The notes under the pieces were generated by a model, which made no database searches, was not told the origin of the DNA, and saw only the letters and a program-made list of their open reading frames with translations. Shown here one piece after another: positions 1 through 5,941 of a stretch of DNA of 5,941 nt (the first letter of the stretch is position 1; each line of letters opens with the position of its first letter). Location of the stretch: the NCBI GenBank assembly GCA_030632925.1, contig DAOVTU010000218.1:1-5941 (forward strand), written 5' to 3'. The position numbers were made by a program, and so were the translations under genes. Source of the stretch: Candidatus Krumholzibacteriia bacterium (lineage in GTDB: Bacteria; Krumholzibacteriota; Krumholzibacteriia; LZORAL124-64-63).

Positions 1-779
1 CCCGCGGCGTTTTTCTGGGCGGCGACCTGCTCCCCCACGGCATGGACCTGTCCTGGCAGTCCAGTCCCGACGACGGCGATTTTGTGACCGGATTTCTCAT
101 ACCCGGTTTCCAACAGGTGCGCGACACCCTGGGTGACGACTACCCGCAGGTTTTTCTCATCCTGGGCAACGACGACCCCCGCAGCCTGGAAGAAGATTTT
201 CTCGTCGGCCAGGATGATGGTCTCTGGCGTTACATGCACGGCCGCAAGGCTCCCTTCGAGGGCCACATGGTGTACGGCTATTCGTGCATCCCGCCCTCGC
301 CTTTCCAACTGAAAGACTGGGAACGCTATGATGTCTCACGCTTTGTGGATCCGGGATGTGTTTCGCCGGAAGATGGTTCGCGCACCGCAGGGCCCACAGG
401 AAGGGAAATCCGGTACACCACCATTGAGGACGAGTTGGAAGAGTTGGCCGGCAGCGATGATCTCACCCAGGCCATTTTCCTGACCCACTGCCCGCCCTAT
501 GATTGCGACCTGGACCGCGCCGACCTCGATGGCAAATCGGTGGATCACGCACCGTTGGATGTGCACATCGGCAGCATCGCCCTGCAGCGTTTTATTGCCG
601 AACGCCAGCCCTTGCTCACCCTGCATGGCCACGTGCACGAGAGCCGGCAAATGACCGGTGCGTGGCGGGCACAATTCGGCCGCACCGTATCCTGCAACGG
701 CGCCAACGACGGCCCGGAACTGGCTCTGGTCCGCTTTGACCCGGACCAACTGGCCGACATGAGCCTTGAACTGATCTAG
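1..779 (+). CDS. Calcineurin-like metallophosphoesterase, 5'-truncated by window edge
   Basis: This is a predicted metal-dependent phosphoesterase of unknown substrate. The first possible ATG is at 42, but the frame is open to the left edge. The residues before that ATG include GGDLLPHG, a core metal-binding (GD) motif of the family, so the true start is outside the window and ATG 42 is internal. The 258 visible residues (first complete codon at 3) carry the family motifs in order: GGD at about residues 6-8, GNDD at 55-58 (the usual GNHD/E metal motif with Asp in place of His), THCPP with His at 162, and HGHVHES at 208-214 near the C-terminus. The first metal-binding motif (DxH) must lie upstream. 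No signal peptide or membrane segment is seen in the visible part. It converges on the minus-strand operon, and its TAG stop overlaps the stop of that operon's last gene. Family assignment is strong; substrate and pathway are unknown. Confidence 0.88.
   Translation, partial: RGVFLGGDLLPHGMDLSWQSSPDDGDFVTGFLIPGFQQVRDTLGDDYPQVFLILGNDDPRSLEEDFLVGQDDGLWRYMHGRKAPFEGHMVYGYSCIPPSPFQLKDWERYDVSRFVDPGCVSPEDGSRTAGPTGREIRYTTIEDELEELAGSDDLTQAIFLTHCPPYDCDLDRADLDGKSVDHAPLDVHIGSIALQRFIAERQPLLTLHGHVHESRQMTGAWRAQFGRTVSCNGANDGPELALVRFDPDQLADMSLELI
776..779. other. Shared CTAG palindrome carrying both convergent stop codons
   Basis: The bases CTAG contain the TAG stop of the plus-strand metallophosphoesterase (777-779) and, read on the other strand, the TAG stop of the 1078-residue gene (778-776). 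The convergent genes therefore have no intergenic spacer. I see no GC-rich hairpin with a T-run near this junction that would act as an intrinsic terminator for either side. Confidence 0.85.
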
Positions 780-3700
780 TCGTCGCCCATGCCGTCATCC
801 AGGGGCAACTCGTAGGCGGCGTCAGTCACCGCGCCAATTTTCACCGCAAAACTCGACCGCTTCTGGATGTCCTCATCGGTCACCAGATGCACGTCCAGCA
901 GCCCGTCGGTGCGGTAGCCGGTTTTCAGGAAATTCATCTCGCTCAGGCATCGACTCCAACCATCCAGCCAGGTCAGCAGGCACTGGCGCTTCCCGTCGGC
1001 ACCATCAAAATGGATCAGCAGATCGATATCACTGGCCGGCCCCGCCACGGCGTTTTTCACGCTGCCGATCAGGTACATTTTCTTGATGCCCAACCCCACA
1101 TGATCCACCTCAAGGGCAATGCGCTCCGACATTTCCTTGCGCCACAGCCAATACCGGATCGGTTGCGCATCGTCGGCCTTGTCGCGCGACTGCACCTCGG
1201 GTGAAACGGTGCCGGGATCGGAGATGCACGCCACAGCCTGGTCCAGATCCGAGTTGAGCAGAATCTTCAGAATCCGGCCGTCCGTCTCGGCGGCCATGTC
1301 GATGACCCGGATGGCGTCGGCCAGGTGACCATACTTGGGCACCAACTCCTGGAAAATATTGTCCGAACCCAACAAAAACCGTTCGGCAAAAGTGATCCCG
1401 TCGTCGTCCGGATACAGTGGCAGGTAACCAATGCCCGCCTCGACCAGGTCCTGGAAGAAGTGCGTGCCGAAACTCACATCCGGCACGTAGCTGCCCGTCT
1501 GTCGCGCGATTTCGATCAGCATGGCCGTATTGTTGATGTCGGCATAGGTGACATTGACACCCAGTTTGATGTCGCCACGACTGCCCCAGCGCCCGGGTCC
1601 CATCAATACGAACCGCTTGCGGGGCAGTAACTTATTCAGCTCGCTGACCGCCCGCCCCACTTTTTTCATATCCGCCAGGGTCGTCAGATTGCCGTACCGT
1701 TCGGGGTCCACATACACCACGTGGGTGATGTCTTCCATGCGGCCGTTGGAGACGAAACGATTAGCCGTAAAGATGATGTCGGCCGCTGGCAGGTCCTGGG
1801 GAATGGGAGCCGGCGCAGCCATATCAGTCTGGCTCTGGGGACGACACTGCAGCAGGTAAAGATGCTCGCCATCGTGGGCGAACTCCACATCCACCGGCGT
1901 CTGCAGGGTCTCCTCCAAAACCTTGAGCAGCCCACGCACCTGAGGCAGGAATTTCTGATCGCTCCGCACCTCGTCAAAGGTCGGCACCAGCTTTTCCTTG
2001 TCCGGATCGATCAATAAACTCACCGGCTTGATCAGGCGACCATCCTTCAACACTGAAAACACCATGGGCAAACCCGGATACTGCCCGCCCACTTCCTTCA
2101 GCATGTCCTGCACGTTCACCGTTTCGAAAGCATTCGTTTCCAAATTGATGACGTCCATGGCACTCGGCGAGTAGCGTACGATTTCGTCGACCGCCACGTT
2201 CACCCGCAACTCCGGCTTGCCCGGCACAATCAACACGGGGTAGTCGTCGCCGGTGCGGTCCACCGCGCGCGTGCCCAGGCCAGGCACCAGGCGCACCAAT
2301 CCATCTTCACGCGAAATGCGCGGCGACCAGCGGAATTCGGTCTTTGAAAAGGCCACGCCCGCCAGGGTCGGAAAGAAGTACTTCCCGTTGCGCGTGCCGA
2401 CAACTTCCTGAATCAGGATGCCCATCTGCTCGTCAAATTCGAGCACACCACGCTCGGTGCGGTATTCGATCGGGTCGGGACCGAACATCGAGGCGTAGAT
2501 CTCCGCCACCGCATCCTGCAGAGCCGCAAGGCACTCTTTCTTCGTGCCCTGATTTGCCAAAAACAGACTCTTATACTTGCCCGAAAAAGCCGTCCCCACT
2601 CGATCTTCCAGCAGGCTCGAGCTGCGGATCACAATGGGCACACCGTCAAAATCATCCAGGGCCGACGACATGCCGTGCACCAGGTTCGGAGGAAAGGACG
2701 AGTTCTTGAACAACCGGATGATGTTCGGGTAGTCCCGGCGCACCTCATCCAGGCCCTTGTACTTCTGATGCAGCACGTCTTCCAGATCGTTGTAAGCGAT
2801 AAAATCCAGCGCTGCATCCGAGGCAATGTGCCAGGTGCGCGGAATCCGGATGTCCGCCAACAGCTTCCAGTCGACCTCGCTGGTCTTGTCCAGGATGGCG
2901 TGCTCGGCCTGCAGCACCGTGTCGCCCTTTTGCGACCGTTGCCGTAAAATGCAGTGGGCCAGCAACATCCCCGCCGCCTTGCCACCCAGCTTCCCATGGC
3001 TCTTGGTGGGCATGATGATGCGGTCCATCAGGTCCCTGAAGAACGTGACCCCAACGTGGTTTTTAGCGGTCTTCACGAAGTCCAGTTGCTCGGTCAGAAT
3101 TTTCTGGGTCAGCGATACCCGCACGCTCTTCATGGTCGAGACCGGCATGCCTTCGCCATCGAGTGACGACTGCTGGAACCGGCGCAGCGCTTCCTGCACG
3201 TCACTGAGAGTCGAGCGCGGGTTGTCCAGCACGTTCAGGAACGAGGATGCCCGGTCGGCCTGGATCCACTTCTGAACGTACCCCACGATTTCATTGCCGG
3301 TGATGTATTTGGCCGCCACCGCAAAGGGCTCGCCGTTGATCAAGGGGGACAGGTCCGCATGGCGCGGCTTCTCGGGCATGTTGGTTTCGCCATTGCCCAA
3401 CTCCAACGGGTCGTAATCCTGATCCATCGTACTGAGCATGTCCTGTGCTTCGTTGATGCCGATGGAACAGAGCAAATTCAACATTTTCCGGCTGATCCGC
3501 AGAAACAACGAGTCGTCGGTCTCGCGCAACAAGTCTACGATGACCCGCCAATTGTGGTCCTCGTCTCCACCGCTGCCGTCCCCGATTTCGCGCCACTTTT
3601 TGCCCATGCTTTGCATTTTTTTAAAGAGCAGGTAGTGCCCAAGCCGGTCGGCCAGGCTGCGCAGCAGTTCCACTTCTTCGGTCAGGAAGGGCCCCTGATC

Positions 3701-4012
3701 TTCATCCGGCCGCTCTTCGGTGTAGTGAACCGAAAGCTTGCCGACCACTTCGTCGTGCAGGGAAATGTCCGTGCGCAAAACCCAGGGCGAGGACTGAAAC
3801 CCCGTCGACTCGAACCTGTCGTTCTCCAATTCGACAACCGCCACACACACTTCCGGGTATTGCCAACCCGGCCCGATGGCCTCGACAACATTGCCCATCA
3901 CCTCGGCCAGCGGACGGTCCACCTGGTTGACCGCCTTTTCCACGCCGTAGAGACAGCGCAGTTCCTTGGCCCGCTCTTTCAAGTCGCCAATCAGTTTTTC
4001 GGTGGGTTTCAT
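776..4012 (-). CDS. GAF-like / PPDK_N ATP-grasp / GRWGS-domain / nucleotidyltransferase fusion protein
   Basis: This is a 1078-residue, probably cytoplasmic multidomain protein. Residues about 10-130 resemble a GAF-type sensor domain, and 150-330 are a mostly helical linker. Residues about 335-730 are a PPDK_N-type ATP-grasp domain: GKLGGKAAG with Lys345, VIRSSSLLED with Arg463 and Glu469, ILIQEVVG at 532-539, and VDVEF (Glu710) leading to LYLLQCRP ending at 725. Residues about 745-890 form a domain with GPGRWGS (805-811) and SFGTHFFQDL (847-856), shared with the upstream gene. Residues about 970-1045 are a nucleotidyltransferase fold: GS at 983-984, SDID with Asp995 and Asp997, and a third acid at Asp1040 in LDVHLV. 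The frame stays open to 4318, but the ATG at 4012 has a good ribosome binding site and a 4-nt overlap with the upstream gene, and the extra 102 codons read as low-complexity Gly/Arg/Pro sequence. No swivel (phosphohistidine) or PEP/pyruvate barrel domain is present, so it is not a complete PEP synthase or PPDK. Substrate unknown; a signalling or protein-modifying role is inferred. Confidence 0.9.
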   Translation of the reverse strand: MKPTEKLIGDLKERAKELRCLYGVEKAVNQVDRPLAEVMGNVVEAIGPGWQYPEVCVAVVELENDRFESTGFQSSPWVLRTDISLHDEVVGKLSVHYTEERPDEDQGPFLTEEVELLRSLADRLGHYLLFKKMQSMGKKWREIGDGSGGDEDHNWRVIVDLLRETDDSLFLRISRKMLNLLCSIGINEAQDMLSTMDQDYDPLELGNGETNMPEKPRHADLSPLINGEPFAVAAKYITGNEIVGYVQKWIQADRASSFLNVLDNPRSTLSDVQEALRRFQQSSLDGEGMPVSTMKSVRVSLTQKILTEQLDFVKTAKNHVGVTFFRDLMDRIIMPTKSHGKLGGKAAGMLLAHCILRQRSQKGDTVLQAEHAILDKTSEVDWKLLADIRIPRTWHIASDAALDFIAYNDLEDVLHQKYKGLDEVRRDYPNIIRLFKNSSFPPNLVHGMSSALDDFDGVPIVIRSSSLLEDRVGTAFSGKYKSLFLANQGTKKECLAALQDAVAEIYASMFGPDPIEYRTERGVLEFDEQMGILIQEVVGTRNGKYFFPTLAGVAFSKTEFRWSPRISREDGLVRLVPGLGTRAVDRTGDDYPVLIVPGKPELRVNVAVDEIVRYSPSAMDVINLETNAFETVNVQDMLKEVGGQYPGLPMVFSVLKDGRLIKPVSLLIDPDKEKLVPTFDEVRSDQKFLPQVRGLLKVLEETLQTPVDVEFAHDGEHLYLLQCRPQSQTDMAAPAPIPQDLPAADIIFTANRFVSNGRMEDITHVVYVDPERYGNLTTLADMKKVGRAVSELNKLLPRKRFVLMGPGRWGSRGDIKLGVNVTYADINNTAMLIEIARQTGSYVPDVSFGTHFFQDLVEAGIGYLPLYPDDDGITFAERFLLGSDNIFQELVPKYGHLADAIRVIDMAAETDGRILKILLNSDLDQAVACISDPGTVSPEVQSRDKADDAQPIRYWLWRKEMSERIALEVDHVGLGIKKMYLIGSVKNAVAGPASDIDLLIHFDGADGKRQCLLTWLDGWSRCLSEMNFLKTGYRTDGLLDVHLVTDEDIQKRSSFAVKIGAVTDAAYELPLDDGMGDD
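4009..4012 (-). other. ATGA start-stop overlap between the two PPDK_N-type genes
   Basis: On the minus strand the bases read ATGA. ATG starts the 1078-residue protein and TGA ends the 580-residue protein. Such 4-nt overlaps are a standard sign of operon membership and translational coupling, and they often keep partner proteins at matched levels. Confidence 0.85.
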
Positions 4013-5751
4013 GCCGATCCTCCCGCCCGCACGATGCCGAGGCCCGCCACGCCGTCCAGCCGGACCGCCAGCGGGTCTTTCGTGCGCACATGCCGCAGAT
4101 ATTTTGTTTCCTGCTCGGTCGGTTGCCGTTCCAGCCAATCCCAGTCTATGCGGCTGCTGCCACTGCCACGCACCGTCAGGTACGACACCTGGAAGCTGAT
4201 CAGGTTGTGGAAAAAATGCGTGCCCTGGCTCGGATCGGGATTCAACTCGCGGAATGACGACTCCACGATCACCCGCGCCCCACTGATCTGGCCCCACTCC
4301 ACCGGCACTCCCAGCCACGAATCAGCACTGCCCCAACGGCCAAAACCGATCAACATATAAGGCCGCCCCGCCGACAACAGCGAGTTGTTGAGCTTCTCCA
4401 CCTCAAGGGCGATGGCCGGTGTTTGCCCCAGATCAAAACTGTCAGGCTTGATATAGATGATGTCCGAGATGTCGTTCTTGACGCCGTGCCCCAGCGCCTG
4501 CTCCGAAGCCAGCACCACACCCGGTTCGTTCAACTCCAGCAGCGAAACCTTCGACTCGCCCATGGGCACCATCATGGCCCGCATCTGCAGCAGGCAGAAC
4601 CGATGGCGGCCATCGGCGGTGCGGTCCACGGCAAATTCCAACTCCACCGGGCATCCGGCCACCCGTTCGGCCAAGGGCAACAACTGGGAAACCAAGTCGT
4701 TCAGCGGCAGGGTTTCGGCCTGCAGCATGGGCCCAAAATCGAGCACCCGCGGCCCTGCGGCAGACAACCCCAGGCGCAAACGGTCCGACGCCGGATCATA
4801 GGATGAAACCATGTGGTCCAGGACGCCGTCGGCCTCGGCCACTTCCAGTTCCAACCGCTGCAGGAATTCGGTCTCGCCCATGGGATCGGGCGGCGGCGGC
4901 GTGCCCATGTTTACCGTCCAGAAACGGTTCTGGGTGTTGCGGATCCGATCGCCCAAATCATTAAAAGGAGGCGGCGAAGTCGGTGAAGTCGGGCAATATC
5001 CCCAACTCAACCCGCCGTCGACAATTTGCCGGCCCAAACCCAGGGCCAGATTCACCACGCCGTCGGTCGTCAGGCTGCCGCCGCTGGGGTAGTAGTTGAA
5101 GGTGCGCGCCACACCGGATATTTCGGGGTAGAAACTGTCACCATACCGATTGCCCACCACTTCCTGCACCACCACGGCCATGCGTTCGTCCCGGTGCACC
5201 TGCCCCGTGCCGCGGAAGTAGTCCTTCGCGGATTTGTAAAAAGTCGTGGCGTAGACAAAGCGCACCGCATCGTTCAGGCGCTGAAAGCGGGTGTCCGCAT
5301 TGGCCGAATTGTTGGGAATCATCTTCGTCGAATACACGCCGGCAAAGGGGTGGTTGAGCATGTCTTCCATCAGGCTCGAAGACCGCACCGCCAACGGCGT
5401 AGTGACCTGGGAAATGAAATCCCTGAGATCACCGAGATACTCCGGAGGCAAGGTGGCGCGCTGAAAAGCCTGGGCGATGCGGGCGTCCGAGGCATCGGAC
5501 AACGCCAACTCCCACAGGTCGTTCAGGTCCATGAAGGCTTCAAACATCCCGGTCGTCAGCACCACCATGCGCGGAATCGTGACCTCGAAGGCCGGATAGT
5601 CCTCGTGGTTGATTTCGGCCAGCAGGTCCTGGGACATCTGCCACAGACCCGAACCCTTGCCGCCGATTTCGCCGCGCCCGATGCGCGAAACGATTTCCCC
5701 CGATTCCCAGGTGCCCCGACTGAACAGGGGGACTTTTTTCTCGGCATTCAT
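4009..5751 (-). CDS. PPDK_N-type (PEP/pyruvate-binding) ATP-grasp protein with GRWGS/GTHFF C-terminal domain
   Basis: This 580-residue, probably soluble protein is a shorter paralogue of the next gene. The PPDK_N-like ATP-grasp region spans about 23-393: GRGEIGGKGSGL with Lys32, AVRSSSLMED with Arg123 and Glu129, HPFAGVYSTK, AVVVQEVVG at 192-200, and VELEF (Glu372) leading to FCLLQMRAM. The last motif differs from the usual LQxRP because Ala replaces Pro. Residues about 425-545 match the paralogue's extra domain: DISDIIYIKP, GFGRWGS (469-475), LGVPV and PDPSQGTHFFHNL (505-517). It lacks the GAF-like and nucleotidyltransferase ends of the paralogue, and also the swivel and barrel domains of PEP synthase, so catalysis of PEP formation is unlikely. 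Proline-rich runs PTSPTSPPP (254-262) and TPPPPDP (284-290) interrupt the ATP-grasp region. The start is supported by a purine-rich ribosome binding site, a 24-nt gap from the dehydrogenase stop and coding character from the first residues. It may act with its neighbour as a heteromer; that is inference. Confidence 0.9.
   Translation of the reverse strand: MNAEKKVPLFSRGTWESGEIVSRIGRGEIGGKGSGLWQMSQDLLAEINHEDYPAFEVTIPRMVVLTTGMFEAFMDLNDLWELALSDASDARIAQAFQRATLPPEYLGDLRDFISQVTTPLAVRSSSLMEDMLNHPFAGVYSTKMIPNNSANADTRFQRLNDAVRFVYATTFYKSAKDYFRGTGQVHRDERMAVVVQEVVGNRYGDSFYPEISGVARTFNYYPSGGSLTTDGVVNLALGLGRQIVDGGLSWGYCPTSPTSPPPFNDLGDRIRNTQNRFWTVNMGTPPPPDPMGETEFLQRLELEVAEADGVLDHMVSSYDPASDRLRLGLSAAGPRVLDFGPMLQAETLPLNDLVSQLLPLAERVAGCPVELEFAVDRTADGRHRFCLLQMRAMMVPMGESKVSLLELNEPGVVLASEQALGHGVKNDISDIIYIKPDSFDLGQTPAIALEVEKLNNSLLSAGRPYMLIGFGRWGSADSWLGVPVEWGQISGARVIVESSFRELNPDPSQGTHFFHNLISFQVSYLTVRGSGSSRIDWDWLERQPTEQETKYLRHVRTKDPLAVRLDGVAGLGIVRAGGSA
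4019..4024 (-). promoter_or_regulatory. Ribosome binding site deciding the start of the 1078-residue gene
   Basis: The minus strand reads GGGAGG, 6 nt before the ATG at 4012, inside the last codons of the upstream gene. This is a near-ideal Shine-Dalgarno and decides against the 102-codon upstream extension of the open frame. Together with the ATGA overlap it suggests translational coupling. Confidence 0.75.
4973..4990. repeat. Two-copy 9-bp tandem repeat encoding Pro/Ser/Thr run
   Basis: On the plus strand GGCGAAGTC is followed directly by GGTGAAGTC, one mismatch in nine. On the coding (minus) strand this gives the repeated Thr-Ser-Pro unit of PTSPTSPPP in the 580-residue protein. It is a small in-frame duplication, possibly from slippage, in a probable surface loop. 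Confidence 0.5.
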
Positions 5752-5758
5752 GACTCAA

Positions 5759-5767
5759 CCTTCCCTC
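5759..5767 (-). promoter_or_regulatory. Ribosome binding site of the 580-residue PPDK_N-type gene
   Basis: The minus strand reads GAGGGAAGG, with its last base 7 nt before the ATG at 5751. It sits in the 24-nt gap after the dehydrogenase stop codon. This supports the chosen start, and translation following directly from the upstream gene is likely. There is no room for a separate promoter or terminator in this gap. Confidence 0.65.
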
Positions 5768-5775
5768 TGGGAGTC

Positions 5776-5941
5776 CTAGATCCAGCCTCTGTCGCGGCAC
5801 GACATGGCCACCCGGTCGATGGCCAGCATGTAGGCAGCATCGCGCATGGAAACTTTGTGTTTGCGGGCCAGATCGCTCACGTCGTAGTACGCCGCGGTCA
5901 TCTTGACGTCGAGTTTGCTGAGCACTTCGCCCAGTTCCCAG
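5776..5941 (-). CDS. Glutamate dehydrogenase (Glu/Leu/Phe/Val dehydrogenase family), C-terminal fragment
   Basis: The last 54 residues of a minus-strand gene run off the right edge. The fragment begins WELGEVLSKLDVKM and ends AAYMLAIDRVAMSCRDRGWI followed by TAG. The pattern 'AAY.LAI.RVA......RGW' is the characteristic C-terminus of the Glu/Leu/Phe/Val dehydrogenase family, which in most bacteria with this ending is hexameric glutamate dehydrogenase. That enzyme interconverts glutamate with 2-oxoglutarate and ammonium using NAD(P)H. The nucleotide- and glutamate-binding regions lie outside the window, so cofactor preference and exact substrate cannot be judged, and leucine or another amino-acid dehydrogenase remains possible. 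It is the first visible gene of the minus-strand operon, 24 nt upstream of the short PPDK_N-type gene, so co-transcription is likely. Confidence 0.8.
   Translation of the reverse strand, partial: WELGEVLSKLDVKMTAAYYDVSDLARKHKVSMRDAAYMLAIDRVAMSCRDRGWI

Noticed and set aside
42..779. Complete 245-residue metallophosphoesterase starting at ATG 42
   Set aside because: The GGDLLPHG metal-binding motif lies upstream of this ATG in the same frame, so the gene is truncated by the window edge and ATG 42 is internal.
4013..4318. N-terminal extension of the 1078-residue protein by 102 codons, starting at 4318
   Set aside because: The extension overlaps the well-conserved C-terminal domain of the upstream gene in another frame and reads as Gly/Arg/Pro-rich sequence without domain character. 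The ATG at 4012 has a GGGAGG ribosome binding site at 6-nt spacing and a typical ATGA overlap.
3359..4360. Plus-strand open frame of 333 codons
   Set aside because: It lies wholly antisense to the two recognised PPDK_N-type genes, has no recognisable domain, and its second half is low-complexity Arg/Pro/Ser sequence. Long antisense frames are expected opposite GC-rich genes.
776..5751. Annotating either PPDK_N-type gene as phosphoenolpyruvate synthase (ppsA) or pyruvate phosphate dikinase
   Set aside because: The phosphohistidine swivel domain and the PEP/pyruvate barrel are both absent, so only the ATP-grasp domain is shared with those enzymes.
5752..5775. Promoter or terminator between the dehydrogenase and the short paralogue
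   Set aside because: The gap is 24 nt and is mostly taken up by the ribosome binding site. No hairpin with T-run or -35/-10 pair fits there.

Overview
The window is compact bacterial DNA of moderately high GC, roughly 58-60% by eye. Genes overlap or nearly touch, and clear Shine-Dalgarno sequences precede the starts that can be judged. No rRNA, tRNA, mobile element or CRISPR array is visible. The phylum cannot be fixed from the sequence. The gene families suggest a deltaproteobacterium-like or candidate-phylum bacterium, but that is only an impression.

Layout: (1) Positions 1-779, plus strand: the C-terminal 258 residues of a calcineurin-like metallophosphoesterase whose N-terminus lies off the left edge. 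(2) Positions 776-4012, minus strand: a 1078-residue protein with a probable GAF-like N-terminal domain, a helical linker, a PPDK_N-type ATP-grasp (PEP/pyruvate-binding) domain, a 'GRWGS...GTHFF' domain and a C-terminal minimal nucleotidyltransferase domain. (3) Positions 4009-5751, minus strand: a 580-residue paralogue with only the PPDK_N-type domain and the GRWGS/GTHFF domain. (4) Positions 5776-5941, minus strand: the last 54 residues of a Glu/Leu/Phe/Val-type dehydrogenase, most likely glutamate dehydrogenase.

The three minus-strand genes read in the order gdh -> short paralogue -> long paralogue. They are separated by 24 nt and then by a 4-nt ATGA overlap, so they look like one operon whose promoter lies off the right edge. 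The metallophosphoesterase converges on this operon, and the two TAG stop codons share one CTAG palindrome.

The most interesting feature is this operon. Two PPDK_N-type ATP-grasp proteins lack the phosphohistidine swivel and PEP/pyruvate barrel domains that would make them PEP synthase or pyruvate phosphate dikinase. They share an additional conserved C-terminal domain, and one carries a sensor-like N-terminus and a nucleotidyltransferase with its acidic triad intact. Their position directly behind a glutamate dehydrogenase gene suggests a possible ATP- or nucleotide-dependent control module for nitrogen/carbon metabolism. That role is inference from gene order and domain content, not something the sequence proves.
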